From contig JAJEKV010000046.1 of the NCBI GenBank assembly GCA_021234155.1, forward strand, positions 10,554,818 through 10,618,817: a stretch of 64,000 nt of DNA, given 5' to 3'. The notes below the pieces were generated by a model. The model was not told where the DNA came from. It saw nothing but the letters and a program-made list of their open reading frames with translations, and searched no databases. The stretch is from Isoetes taiwanensis (taxonomy: Eukaryota; Streptophyta; Lycopodiopsida; Isoetales; Isoetaceae). The position numbers and the translations under genes are program-made. Within the stretch, counting starts at the first letter, position 1. Every line of letters starts with the position of its first letter. Shown here in pieces: positions 24,320 through 36,239 of the stretch.

Positions 24320-25520
24320 AGGATAAATGCGTGACAATTCAAGATGATAGATACGTCTTGTGCAAAGTCAACCGAGGAAGCCTTGTTGAGGTGTAGATGA
24401 GTGAGTCCGCCTAATCATCAGTGGAAATGCACAGCGTGAGCTTAGAGGGCATTTTGTCGGTGATACTAATAAAGAAAAAGATTCCCTCGTGTCTGATACT
24501 ATTGGCCCAATTATTTTTAAAGATTGTTATGAGATTTCAAAGACTGCCATCAATGCCAAATCTTTTTAGCAAAAGAATTTTACTTCCAGCTGCCCTTAAT
24601 CCCATCATATCTCCGTGGCCCTTTCAGATTTGCATTCAGATTTATACAATTCCATTAATCCTTCTTCCGCAGGTCAACATCAACATATTATTGTGGCCAC
24701 GTGATTATTTTTACTAAATGGGCGGCTATACCTTTGAGGCGTGCTATCGCCAATAACCGCAAGATTTTACATGAGTATGTTTGTGCCAGCTTGGTATTCC
24801 TTTCGCCAGCATTCGATAGGGGCACGCTTTGTTAATGAAGTCATCGCTAACTTGTTGGACATCTCAAGGTCAAGCATACCACAAAAGCTCCTCATACTCA
24901 TCCCCAAGGTAATGGACAAGTCAAGCCACTAACAAAGTGTTGAAGAATATATTGCGTAATATCAATTGAGGTCAACAAGTGCGGGATTGGCATGTCAAAA
25001 TAGTGGATGCACTTTGGGCTTATGTGTGAGTCACTATCAAAACAGCTACAAATCATGTACACCCTTCAATTTGGTTTATGGCATGCAGGCGCTCTTACCG
25101 CTGAAAACGAGTTGCCTTCCCCTCGAAGTTAGCTCATAAATTATGCTTACCTTTTTGAACATGCCTTTGCAGAAAGATTGATGCCTTGCTGCACCTAGAT
25201 GAATATAGGATGAGGCCGAGAATACTAATTTGTCAAAAAGGCCAAAGATCCGCTGCATTCAAAGCCGCATTATTAGAATAAGGTGCGCGTGAAGGAGAAC
25301 TTGTCCTCAAGTGGGAATAAATCAAAAAGAAGACTCACCGCAAATTTGATAATATTTGGGAGGGACCCTTTGTGGTGTGCTGGAATCAGCAGTACCAACT
25401 CATATTGGCTACAAGAGGTTGCCTCAGAATGTTGTTACCAAATCCTATTAATATCTTTGCATTTGAAGAGGTATTGGGACCAAAGATGCTTGCTTGTCTC
25501 TCTTTGCATTAGAAAAGTTT
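24320..25520 (+). pseudogene. A2 integrase remnant
   Basis: The zinc-binding HHCC region is seen around 24,430-24,600 (REL, GHF, IFKDCYEISKT) and the start of the catalytic core at about 24,680 (HIIVAT followed by YFTKWAA in the same frame, one stop between). The HPQGNGQ-like site near 24,900 (TPHPQGNGQVKP in shifted frame) is also recognisable. The pol tail is seen to about 25,480. Integrase inserts the cDNA and makes the 5-bp TSDs seen in this window. This copy is broken. Confidence 0.6.
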
Positions 25521-25529
25521 AAAATCTAT

Positions 25530-26264
25530 GGTAGGATTAGCATAGTTAGACCTATTTTAATTCTTTTTGAGCATATTACTTTGATAAGTTAACTTTATGA
25601 TTGTAGGTTGAGTCGCCTTTGAGACAACAAAGATGGATGATCTCTGCAAAGGAATGATTACTAATGCTTTACCAAGTGCCATATGCAGGAGCATCCTTTT
25701 TCCATCTTTATTCACCGCCATAAGTGGCCCTACTATTCATCTAGACTTCTACTCTTTGTCTTCTTCCCATAAAAGCACTCGCGAAATCATCTTTCGCTTT
25801 TTGAGATTAATCCGTTTGTTTGTTTCCATGACAAAGTATCCTTTTTCCATTTTCATTCATCCGCCATAAGTAGTCCTCACACTCATCTAAACCTTATTCT
25901 TGTTTTTCATTCCCTAAAAGAAAGCACTTTGCAATTCAGTTTCACCCATCATAGCAGAGCTGCTCTGAAAAGTTCAAGGGAGGCACACATTCTTTTGTTT
26001 TGCAAGACCTCTCAACAAGCCACATCTACTTCAATCTCACACACTCATCCCCATCATTATCCTATCATATTCATACTCATTTTCATTCTTTTTTTCACTC
26101 ATCATATCCCACTCACATCCTTCCTCCATCATATATTCACTCCTATTCCATCAACACTTGCACACTACCACATCCTCTCTCCATCATAATTTTCACTCAG
26201 CACCTCGTACAAGATTGGAGACCCTTATGGCGGCCGAGAATGCCCATTCTTTTAGCTTATGAGA
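25530..26264 (+). other. A2 non-coding 3' internal region
   Basis: CA/CT-rich low-complexity sequence with many ATCATAT and TCATTC words between the pol end and the 3' LTR, with no domain recognised. It ends in TTATGAGA immediately before TGTTGCCCCC of the LTR, and element E has GAGA at the same place. Confidence 0.5.
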
Positions 26265-27434
26265 TGTTGCCCCCAAAGGGCAACACATGCTAATTGTGTT
26301 CTATGCCTTCAAGTCAGGTTAAGTCATTTCTGAAGACTCAGGTCAAAGATTGAAGAGCTTAGTCAACATTGGTATGGAGATCAAAAGATGCTAACTTTCT
26401 AGGTCAACAAGTACTAAGCCAAAAGTTCACAAGAGGTACTCTTATTTGGAATCACGCTTAGTTAAAGAATATGCTCTAGAAGAATCCGGTTATGAAGTTT
26501 GAAGACATAGTCTTGAAGATTGCAGTTATGAGTTTGAGACCCGAGGGGAGAGCGACTCACCCCCACTACTCCTTTTGCTCATTGTTTCATATCCATTGTT
26601 CATTCCTTTCGCTATTGCTTTTTACCATAATTGCCATCTCCCCTCACCCTTTATTGATTTCTTCATCGTGCCATTATCTTGCTTATTTCTCAAACCAACT
26701 TGTTTTCCTTGTCTCAAAAAATATTCTATTTTTCCTTGCCACCCCAATCGGTCCCTCATAATTTCTTTTACTCATTCTTATTCCATCATATCTTCAGTGG
26801 TATATTCCTTTAACCTGTTCAAAACAAGCCCAAAGATTCCCTCATCTTCGCGATAAGAATCATTCCTTATGGTCATTACACTTTTCTTTATATTTTATGG
26901 TACAAGCTTTGAACCATTGGCCAAATTCTCAAGAATGGTCAATACAGCATATGCTGTATAATCTTTGTGAAAAGTACTTAAACCAGACGCTGAATTATGC
27001 AAAAATACAAATTAAGAACCCTAGAATCGAAACTGCTCAATCATGCTCTCCTCGCTGCCCATTCTCCGAGACCATCCTATTCTTGATTCCGAACTTAAGC
27101 AATAGAATAAGCCTAAATTTACTACCTAAAATCACTTAAACCAATATTCTAAACTATATACTGTGGAAACACAACTCACATTTTTCGAAGGCCCGTATAT
27201 TCAGATCCTACATTGATCATTGCTGAGCAAGATCTGGACGATCTCTTGAAGTTCTTAAGCTCTCCTCAACCGATTTACAAGATTTGCTGACATTACTTCT
27301 CGTGAAATTACCTTATGATTTTGATGATTATTTTGTACTTGAGACTATGAAGCATCCTTCTTATCTCTGCCAAGTATCATGATATTTACCTTCTCATATC
27401 AATCCAAATTGACTGTCGTTGTTGAATTCGTCTC
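26265..27434 (+). repeat. A2 3' LTR, first part
   Basis: Begins with the palindrome TGTTGCCC...GGGCAACA. It ends in GTCTC (27,430-27,434), the left TSD of element B, and continues at 38,704-39,404. Confidence 0.8.
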
Positions 27435-29867
27435 TTGCTGTCTGTTATGGCAACATGGCAGGTGCCATCAAATCTTATTCATATATGGGTGTAAGAAAGA
27501 AGATACTATGTTGAAGAACCAAGTGAAGACATTGAACTGAATCAAGGTCACACATTGAGAGGATCTAAGCATCTAGAAGTTTGGAAGACCCCTGTGTAGC
27601 TTCTGTGTAAGCTATGAAAATGATATTTTTTCTCCCTTTCCATGTTGTCATTTCTACTCTATTCCTTCACATTGATCTCATTTCCAACATACCATTAATT
27701 TTATTTTGTTTTTGTGACTTCCACACCCTATACCATTATTCATCTCACACATAAACCTCTTGTTCCATAGTTGACCTACCACTACCTAAGGCACACTTCC
27801 AAGAAAGTTGTTACACCAAAGAGATTGCCTAGCATCAAATTTCATGTTATTCTTTCAATTACCACCATTCCATTATCATGCACTTCACACCAGAAGCAAA
27901 GCTAAAAAGCACTTTTGCTAGCCAAAATAAAAAAAAGGGAAAAGCTACACGAATTTGCCTAGTCACCACACTTCTAGGTGACATGGCATGATGGCTCGAC
28001 ACACATGTCATCACCTACAAAGCTACTTGGGTCCACCCATTATTTGTTAATTTCCATGTGTCATCCACCAAGTTGCCACCTAAGCAACAAGTGTCCACAT
28101 CACCATCACTCCACACCCATTACATCACTCAACATCATTACATCATTCTACTCATCATTATCACTTTACATCATCAATGATGACTAGGCAGTTTTGACTA
28201 AACCCAAAGTTGGTCAACCAGATTGAAATGCTTGGAAATGAGCCTTATTAGCCTTGTTCTTCCTCCTGCCACCTCATTCTAAACCTATTGCCAAAAACGG
28301 CTCTCTGATCTGGGGAAAAGATGGTTGCCAACCCTGCGCCGTCATCATCATTTTTTGCCACCTTCACCAAGTCCCATGCTCAGTCACTCCACTTATTTTC
28401 CCACAAAAAATCAAAGTATTGTGATTCAAAATTTGATGATACCACCGTAGCCTCATGAAATCATGCCACCGGCATCAAACATTTTTCAAAAAAAGGAGCT
28501 TATATTGACCTTCTAAATGGTTTCCCTGGGAAATGCTACCATTGTAAAAATGGTAAAACCTACCTACATTCACCCCCATCTATCTACCTCATCTCTTCGC
28601 CATATGCCCCTCCGGCATGCGCCAAGTCGAAAACATCTAGAGTCGAGCTTTGGCGTGGAGGAATTACGTAATCAATAAACAGAAAATGGATTCTATTTAT
28701 ACCTTGGTCGACTTTTTTCATTCCTCGCCAGGTTAATTGTTCTTCGAAAAACTCCGAACCCTAAAATCTAACTTGCCAAGAACTCCTTTTTCTTCTCGAC
28801 GAATCCAAGCAATCATTGCATTGGCTAACCATTTTGTCCTACCTATCAATAAAAAGAAAGATTCCTAAACCCACCGTGAATCATAGCCAAGACTCTGAAT
28901 TTGCCAAGATCCGCCTAAACAGATTTTAAAAGGATTTGTTCGACGAGAAATTCTTTGTGGGCTTTTGCGCTTATCCAAAGACTTGGCACTGAAGAGTGAA
29001 GTCGGAATTGATGTCGAGAGATCCTCCTCGCCTTTAAGAAATCAATCCTCGAGGCATATTATGATCATTTGTATCCAAAAAATTCATGATTTGTGGTGTA
29101 TTTTAGAAAGATGTCCTGCTGATTGATCATCCCGATCATTAGCATGACATCAAATGTGATGACTCGCTTTCCGCTGAATGAAAATCTGACCTTGGAAAAT
29201 ATCATTTGTTACGCGGTGCATTTGAATTAACTTGAAAAATAGAAAAAAACTACATATCTCAGACTGGGTTGCATTCGAGGCTCTAGTTGCAGTAGTGGGC
29301 CAATCATTTGGGAAAGGAAAAGTTAAAAGTAAAAAAGGGGAGGATCAATCAATGTTTCAAAAGTTCCGCTCATTCTTCCTATAGATATTTGATGCTTGTA
29401 ATATTGCTTTTTTAAATCACAACACCTATTTTTGACCTTGAAAAAACGTTATACCTACTGCAGGTTCTATGTTCACCGGCCAAAATTTAGTTGAATAAAA
29501 ATTCATCATCATTTTCATTTGGCAAAACTTAGTGCACCGGCCCACCCATTGACTGCTTTTGACTTAGTCAAGAATCAATATTCCTCACCAACTGCGGAGA
29601 TTTTTGCATAGATTCTCACAACACTTTTACACATATCATGGCATCATGCTATGCTTATTTGGGCTCAAATGTCGGATGCATTGGTTTCTCGCTTGCTTCT
29701 GAACAGACTAGCTTTTAGCTTTAGGGAAACTAGTGAAATTTTGTTTTCTTAGAGGTCTAAACACGATATATTCCAAAGACGTATGATCACCGCGACCGGA
29801 GGTCCCAGACCAAGACTATTACTTCTTTGACCCGAGGTTGGTGGTTTAGCCGTGTTTGCCATCAACA
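27435..29867 (+). repeat. B 5' LTR
   Basis: About 2.43 kb. It matches 36,240-38,698 from GGCAACATGGCA to the end GTTTGCCATCAACA. The first bases read TTGCTGTCTGTTATGG rather than the TGTTGCCCTGCTATGG of the 3' LTR. The two LTRs differ by many small indels, often where the 3' copy has CTG or CAG. Confidence 0.8.
28693..28701 (+). promoter_or_regulatory. candidate TATA box, B 5' LTR
   Basis: CTATTTATA followed by CCTTGG lies about 1.26 kb into the LTR, downstream of the CA-rich part. The same word is at the matching position in the 3' LTR (37,516). It is placed as the likely promoter of the element. No expression evidence is available. Confidence 0.45.
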
Positions 29868-29870
29868 TTT

Positions 29871-29889
29871 TGGAGGTCCTAACCAAGAT
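29871..29889 (+). other. B primer-binding site (tRNA-Gln-like)
   Basis: TGGAGGTCCTAACCAAGAT begins 3 nt after the LTR end CAACA. Its first nine bases are complementary to the AGGACCT-CCA 3' end that I recall for plant tRNA-Gln. A, C and E carry TGGAGGTGCTACCGAGAT or TGGAGGTTCTACCGAGAT at the same place. Confidence 0.6.
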
Positions 29890-29914
29890 CTCTACCTCGG
29901 GTTTTCAAGAACTC

Positions 29915-30960
29915 ATGGCTCCTAGAGGAAGAAATGAACAACAAGAAGCCCCGTAATCATTGGAACCACAAGGAGTAATTGCTGTAACCGGTGGAAAAGC
30001 CAAATTGTGCAATCCCACAAGATTTTGAGCTGTTTGCCCATTACTCCACCCATTTGAACCAACTATGAATGCTAACCATTTTCCGAAAAGTATTTGATGA
30101 ACATTATAGAGATTATGGTTGCAAAAAGGGTCAGAGATCTTCCTCGGAGTTTAAGAGATGCATGAAATCCGATGAGGCATATGCTTGTGAGCATGTGACC
30201 GCCATGGGTACTAATACATATGAGAGTCTTGTGCAGCAATTCTTTTGGCTAGGTTTGGCAAACCATTCGGCCTCAAGAATTAGCAAATGAGCTACAAACT
30301 TTGCATAAGGGCATGTGAGTATCAACCACTATGTGGAGAGGTTTAGTGCATATTTGGCAGAAAATGCACCTACTCCCACACTCTATTTCTCGTAGAGTCA
30401 AGCCATTAAAGGACTGGCCACCAAGGCCTAAGGTGCACGTAAAGATGCTAAAAATTCAAAATCGAAGGTTTTGATAATTACGTTAACAAGGCTTTTGAAA
30501 GGCAACTAAAATCTCTAATGATATGCCTTTTTCGGGCCGATAATCATGTGAACCATTGTGTTGACCCTTTTTATCCGTGATTATGAGCGGTGTGAGTGTG
30601 AGCATGTGTCTGTAAAGGCAAGGCAAAAGAAAGAAGAAAATCCAAAGATGAAGAAGCTACAACTCCTAAATCAAGGAATCCAAGAGTGTGAGCCAAAATG
30701 TCCGAGACCATTGCAGAGCTAACCAAACAACTTTTGAGTTGAAGAACAACAAAAACTTATCCTCCTCAGGCACATTGTTTCAAAGATACTCAACTCGATA
30801 TTTGCTATTACAGGCATGCTTAAGATGTGGAAAAAGGTCATTTTGAAAGATCTGCCCTGGTAGCAATTTCAAGTATGAAATAGGTCATCTTGAGGACAAA
30901 TGTTTGTTAAAGAATACTTTGACAAGCATGACAAAGGCAAGAAATTGAAGGGCGACCTCG
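29915..30960 (+). pseudogene. B gag
   Basis: Starts MAPRGRNEQQEAP just after the primer-binding site. It continues with the gag core (HYRDYGCKKG near 30,105, KRCMKSDEAYACEHV near 30,155, SLVQQFF near 30,225), a segment corresponding to FDNYVNKAFER near 30,470, and a zinc-knuckle region near 30,770-30,910 with scattered CxxC and H-GKC-type words. The frame is broken in several places, including a stop soon after the N-terminus. Gag would form the virus-like particle of the element. Confidence 0.65.
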
Positions 30961-31091
30961 GCCATTAGGTTTGTAGAGGAATATGAGGAGCAGAGGAGAT
31001 CATGGTGGTGCAAACAAGAAAATGGTGGAAAGTGGAACACCTCAAGTAGATAAAAGTATGAGCAAGAACATTCTCACAACGAGAAGTTCGT

Positions 31092-31650
31092 GTGATTGCT
31101 CCACCTCCTTTTGAGAAGTTTAATAAAAAGGACAAAGAGTTAGATGAGCTAGATATGATCCTAAAAAGTTCTAAAGTAAGCATAGATCTCCTCACGCTTC
31201 TCAGAATTGCACCTAGCTATAGAGAGAAAATATTGAGGTCTAATAATGTTGAACAAATTTCATTTGCTGATGTGCATGAGGCAGAGAAAGTTATATTAAC
31301 TCAAGAAGAAAAAGATCCGAGGTGCCTTCACCCTTTCGGCTAGTTTAGGTAACTTGCATTTATCTAGAGTCTTGCTAGATGGAGGCTCTCCACTAAATGT
31401 CATGCCTCAGCATGTAATGAAGAAATGTGGTCTTGCTGTCACTCAACCATCACCTGTCATATTAAGGTCATTCTCAATGCTAAAATAAAACCCATAGGAC
31501 TAGTGACAAAGGTGCCAATAGAAATTGAAGGTATAATTGTTGAGGCCCGGTTCATAGTTGTGGCTTTTGAAGATAATTGTGATGTGGTGACATATATGAC
31601 TTGTTGTTGGGAAGGAGATGGTTATCCTTTGTAGATGCTAGACTTTTAAT
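31092..31650 (+). pseudogene. B protease
   Basis: An open frame at 31,092-31,343 contains the linker LDMILKSSKVSIDLL and the pre-protease region. The protease follows in a shifted frame, with RVLLDGGSPLNVMPQHVMKK near 31,365-31,425 and the flap/core words KTPIGLVTKVPIEIEGI and FIVVAFED near 31,490-31,580. The catalytic motif is DGGS where most aspartic proteases have DTG or DSG. The same DGGS is seen in A1 and A2. The protease would cut the Gag-Pol polyprotein. Confidence 0.65.
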
Positions 31651-31859
31651 GCTGGTCCAAAGGGGCGATGTACCATTTCAAATGGAGCAAGAACCGTAAC
31701 TCTATACAACAAAAGCAGTGATGCTAATGCATACAACTTTATAGAACAAGACATGTTGATTGAAGATGAGCAGTGTGTTAAAAATGCACATTTACGTTTG
31801 CAAACCAATAGAAATCATACCTACTGTTTAGGTGACCTTAGCATGGAAGCAAATCTCAA

Positions 31860-32240
31860 TAAAAGGTGTATTGTGGTTTGATCTTTGGAATTTCAATCAA
31901 ATTGAATATAGCATCTTCTGCAGAATTTGTATAAGAAAGCGTGCCCAATAAACTCTTATCCAAAGTTGGTAGAGTGCATGAAGGAATCACTTCAAATATG
32001 GCGAATATAAGGCACTCATAGCTGGCTTAGAAGAATCTTTGGCTTTAGGTTTGACTAACATATCTATCTTTGGTGATTCTCAATTGATATCTGAGACAGT
32101 CCAGCGGAGAATACCGGACCAAAAACCAAGACATGTCGAGCTCAAAGAAAGGGTACCGCAACTTCTAAGCAAGTTCAAGGCTTGGGAGATCAAACATATA
32201 CCTAGGGAGGAAAATTGTGAAGCGGATGCACTTTCTTGAC
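31860..32240 (+). pseudogene. B extra RNase H domain upstream of RT
   Basis: LWFD near 31,876 supplies the first acidic residue, followed after a frameshift by YKALIAGLEESLALGL near 32,010, IFGDSQLISE near 32,066 and HIPREENCEADALS at 32,198-32,239. These are hallmarks of a type 1 RNase H of the plant/archaeal-like group, with the D-E-D-D pattern. The domain lies between protease and RT, while a second RNase H follows RT. There is at least one frameshift in the first third. Confidence 0.7.
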
Positions 32241-32589
32241 CAGGTGCTCCTCACTATTTGGCTGAGGGAGCTATAAATGAAGATGAATTAAAACAAGGAA
32301 GATGCAACACAACTTTATCCTATTACGGTGATAGATGCCGCAAAGAGAAGGAGGTAAAAGAGTTAACTATCAACAAAATGGACAGGTAAGAACACTTTTC
32401 CTTGGAGATCTTTTGATAGCAAAGATGAGGCTTCCTTAAAAGTTTTCTTGAGAATTTGGAAAGATGTATTTGCACAGGATTATCTGAAATTAGTGGGAGT
32501 GAGGGCCGATATCGTGAATTTGAAATAAAGATAAAAGAAGATGCTAAACACAGTAATGCAAAAACTTCGGGAGAATAAATGCATCCCTT

Positions 32590-33270
32590 ACCTTGATCGA
32601 GAGAGGAATTATTGAAGATGAAAGAAGCCGAGGTTATTAAAGAGATAACAAATCGGGTGTTTGTCTTGCATTGTTCGATGAAAAAGAAGAATAAGAGCAT
32701 TAGGATTTGTATAGATTACAGGGATCTAAACAAGGCCACTATTAAAGATTGTTATCCATTACCATTTCTAGAAGAAGTGTTACATGCAACTGCAGGGAAA
32801 GAAATATATTCTTTTTTAGATGGATTTTCGGGTTTCAATCAGATCAAGATAAAAGAGGCAGATCAAGCTAAGACCTCTTTCATAACCCCTTGGGGTACTT
32901 TTGCCATGATGAAAATGCCATTTGGCTTGATGAATGCATCTGCTACCTTTCAAAGAGCAATGGATAAAATATTTCAAAGCATGCCAATGTCAATCTTTAG
33001 AGTTTTCTTGGATGATTTGTGCCTAGGAACTTCTCTAACTAAACATATGGAGTTGCTGACAATGACAATGGAGTTGTGCAGGAAGGGTGGAGTGTGTTTG
33101 AATCCAAAGAAGTGTGTATTTCTCTGTTCTAAAGGTGAATTCTTTGGGTCATGAGGTGTCTACTCAAAGGAATCAAAGTATCTGAAGGAAAAATGGAGGC
33201 TTTGAAGAAATTAGCTCCACCTAAAACCCTAAAAGCAGTGAAGAGTTTCATGGGCTTGACAAGTTTTTGA
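32590..33270 (+). pseudogene. B reverse transcriptase
   Basis: Frame 32,612-33,154 stays open for 180 codons and shows the RT signature in order: RICIDYRDLNKATIKDCYP, YSFLDGFSGFNQI, KTSFITPWGTFAM, MPFGLMNASATFQRAMD, FRVFLDDL (the active-site FLDD, variant of YxDD) and NPKKCVF. A frameshift at about 33,150 breaks the frame before the RMYVPNF connection region near 33,275. The upstream edge near 32,560-32,640 also has an indel. RT synthesises element cDNA. Confidence 0.85.
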
Positions 33271-33389
33271 GAATGTATGTGCCTAACTTTTCACACACAT
33301 CATAAGTCCTTTGGCAGCTCGACCGTGTTGGCAAGTATAATAAGAGTGAGAGCAAATTTATTGCAATAGAATGGACAGATGAATGCCAA

Positions 33390-33800
33390 GCTGCATTTGA
33401 CACTGTTGATAACTTCCATATGCCAATCGGAGATTACGAAACCACCGGACCTTGCTCAACCATTCGGGCATATATCGGTGTCACTAGCAAAGTTGTAGGC
33501 ATAGCACTCATGCGAGAAACATGGGATAATATCTTTTTGCCAATAAAATTTGGTGTGATGCTGAGAACAGATACCCTAGAATGGAAAAAAGTGCAGCTGG
33601 AATAATGTTTTTTCTGCAAAGGCTTGGTCATATAGTTCAACACAATGAGGTGAAAGTAATGATACATCAAAATCCTATCCCCATGCTGTTCCAGAAAACT
33701 TAGAGTAAGGCTAAATTGTGTAGATGGACATGCAAGATCTGAGGATTACAATTTAAAGGTTAGGACTGTCAAAACAATCAAGAGTCCTAGTGATTATTTG
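33390..33800 (+). pseudogene. B gypsy-type RNase H
   Basis: YIGVTSKVVGIALMRE at about 33,468-33,515 and LEWKKVQLE (33,579-33,605) represent the RNase H that normally follows RT in Ty3/gypsy elements. After a frameshift RLGHIVQHNEVKVM continues at about 33,620. A spacer with MTNKVFEFEDFNG follows at 33,798. Together with 31,860-32,240 the element has two RNase H domains. Confidence 0.65.
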
Positions 33801-34049
33801 ACCAATAAGGTGTTTGAGTTTGAAGATTTTAATGGTTTAAGTACTGATGAAGTGTGTGAAATTGCTACTAACCTTGTGCTATCTAGTAAAATGCAAGAGG
33901 ACTGGCAGGATGAAATCATCAACTTTCTCAAACATGAAGAGGTACGAGAAAAACTTTACAAGCGGTCGGTTGAGAAGATTCAAAGAAAAAGCAAAAACAT
34001 CTGAGAATGATTGGAGAGGTATTATGTAAGATTGATCAATGCGGTGTTT

Positions 34050-35120
34050 TACTAAGGTGTGTTGATAGGTCGAAGTCGAGTTGATTCTAGAAGCTTTCCA
34101 TGAAGGAATTTGTGGAGGTCATTATGCGGTGATACAAGCTGCAAAAAAGATACTCAGTCACGGATATTACTGGCCCGGCTTGTTTAAAGATTGTTATGAG
34201 ACTATCGGGAGATGCCATAAATGCGGATACATGGAAAAAAAAATTCTTGCCCTGCTGCCGACTAGCATCACATCTCGGGTCCATTCCAAACTTGGGGACT
34301 AGACTTCATAGGGCCTATACATCCAAATTCTCCCTCTCGGCATGAAATACATACTAGTGGCAACAAATTTTTCACCAAATGGAGGAATTTGTCCCATTGA
34401 GATAAACAAATGCTTCAACAAGCGCTAGGTTCCTCCATGAAAACATTTGCACTAGATTTGGTATTCCTCTGAAAATAGTTTAAACGAGGAGGCACCACAG
34501 TTCATAAATGATGTGATCAGCAACCTCCTAAAACCTTGAAAGTAAAGCATGTGAAAAGCTCAAAGATACTACCCTCGGGGCAATGGCCAATTTGAGTCCA
34601 CCAACAAAGTTCTAAAAGGTATTCTCAAAGAAGACAATAGAGGTACATAAAAGGATTGGCACCTTAAATTACATGATGCACTTTGGGCATATAGAACTAC
34701 AATTAAAAATGCTACTAATCATACACCTTTTGCTCTTGTCTATGGTGTTGAGGGCTGTTATTCAGTGGAACTAGAGTTGCCTTCCTTAAGGTTAGCTCTA
34801 AAGATTCAAAATGCAGATGGAGGAAGCATACAAGGATAGGTTTGATAGGTTGCTCCATCTAGAAGAAGAGAGGTTTGAAGCAGGAGAATGCCATCTTGCT
34901 TAAGAAGGCAAAAAGATGCAGCAGACATTCAAAGCCATTCACAAATTGCAAAGGAAGTTTCAAAGAGAGGGAGCTAGTTCTCAAATGGGACAAGGCAAGG
35001 GGAAAACACGGAGTAAATTTGATTTGCTTATGGGAAGGGCCATACAAAATCTGTGGACAAGCGGTACAAATTCTTACTTCCTAGAAGATATCAACAGGTC
35101 AGCTCATGAACCCTATAAAA
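34050..35120 (+). pseudogene. B integrase
   Basis: The zinc-binding part is in the frame at 34,081-34,302: EAFHEGICGGHYAV, HGYYWPGLFKDC and RCHKCGYM give H...H and C..C. The catalytic core follows in other frames (GMKYILVATNF near 34,340, INDVISNLL near 34,505, GQFESTNKVLKGIL near 34,585). The ALWAYRTTIKNATNHTPF motif is near 34,680-34,735 and the C-terminal LVLKWDKARGKHGVN and LWEGPYKI at 34,970-35,060. Multiple frameshifts. Confidence 0.7.
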
Positions 35121-35124
35121 CATA

Positions 35125-35355
35125 TTACATCTAAAAAGATATTGGCAACAACATATTTGTATGAGTTTGTTTGAATAGGATAGCCATTTGGATAGTTAGC
35201 TACTTGAATTATTAGAGACACTAGCTTTAAGCTTTAAAATTTACATCTAAAAAGATATTGGCAACAACATATTTGTATGAGTTTGTTTGAATAGGATAGC
35301 CATTTGGATAGTTAGCTACTTGAATTATTAGAGACACTAGCTTTAAAATTAATAG
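35125..35355 (+). repeat. 116-bp tandem duplication after B integrase
   Basis: The segment starting TTACATCTAAAAAGATATTG at 35,125 is repeated at 35,241 almost without change, through GACACTAGCTTTAAAATT. The near identity suggests a recent local duplication in the non-coding tail between pol and the 3' LTR. Confidence 0.85.
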
Positions 35356-35359
35356 GTAT

Positions 35360-36239
35360 ATTCCTTAGAGATGTGGGTGCTTGTGCTCTTTTGATGTTAT
35401 TTTGAAATTACTTTCATAAAGTAAAAAAAAAAGAAAAAGAGAAAAAAGGAAAAAAGAGAAAATAGGTTTTAACTTTGATATCTTGTGTGTATTATGATGT
35501 TGCAGGTTGAGATCACAGTCATGAAAGCCTAGGAGGAGTTGTTTTCTAACATATGTAAAACTTGCCATGACAGGTTCACCAGTCTGAATAATCTCCACCT
35601 GAGCAAATAGTTGCCCTCAATTCATATCAGCCGAGAATTCTTCATTGATCACGGGATCCCAAACACTAAACATGACTCTGAGTTAGGCTGGGAGAACGTG
35701 GTCTTGACATCATATATTTTCCACACCTTGGCGAGTCCACGATACATTCCATCCATTTTCATCTGCCTTTGTTCCATTCTCATCTAGCCCTTGCTTCCCA
35801 AATCATTTTCAAAAAAGAGAGAACACAGCTTGCTACCTTCCATAAGCCTTCCATAAAGGTGGCTCAAGTTTTAGAAAAAGATAAAAATACTCCCAACTCA
35901 AGTCACTGTTCCTGCTCCACACATCTTTCAAGAGAAGTCAAACAAGTCAAGTCAGGTCACGAGTCAAGTCACTCTCAAAATCAAGTCCCTGTTCCAGCTC
36001 CATACAAACATCCTTCTGAAGACATTCACTCAAGCATCATTCACATTACTATGTCCATCGCGCATTTGAGACTTTCTCCAACTTCATTTCCATTTTTTTC
36101 ATCTCTTTTTATCACCTTTGCCCATATTCTCAGAATTTTCATTCTCTTGCACTACCATCATTACTCTTACGTCATATTCCATTTTTTTTTGCTCACAAGG
36201 CTGAGGGGACCAGCCATTTCTTTTCCTTGTTTAGCATGA
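35360..36239 (+). other. B non-coding 3' internal region
   Basis: Poly-purine AAAAAAGAAAAAGAG at about 35,423, then pyrimidine-rich low-complexity sequence up to the LTR. A 156-codon frame at 35,769-36,239 has low-complexity Ser/His/Phe-rich composition and runs right to the LTR edge, so I regard it as accidental. Confidence 0.5.

Noticed and set aside
35769-36239. 156-codon frame ahead of the B 3' LTR
   Set aside because: Pyrimidine-rich low complexity, ends at the LTR edge, no homologous frame in A elements; an env-like gene was considered but there is no transmembrane or coat motif.
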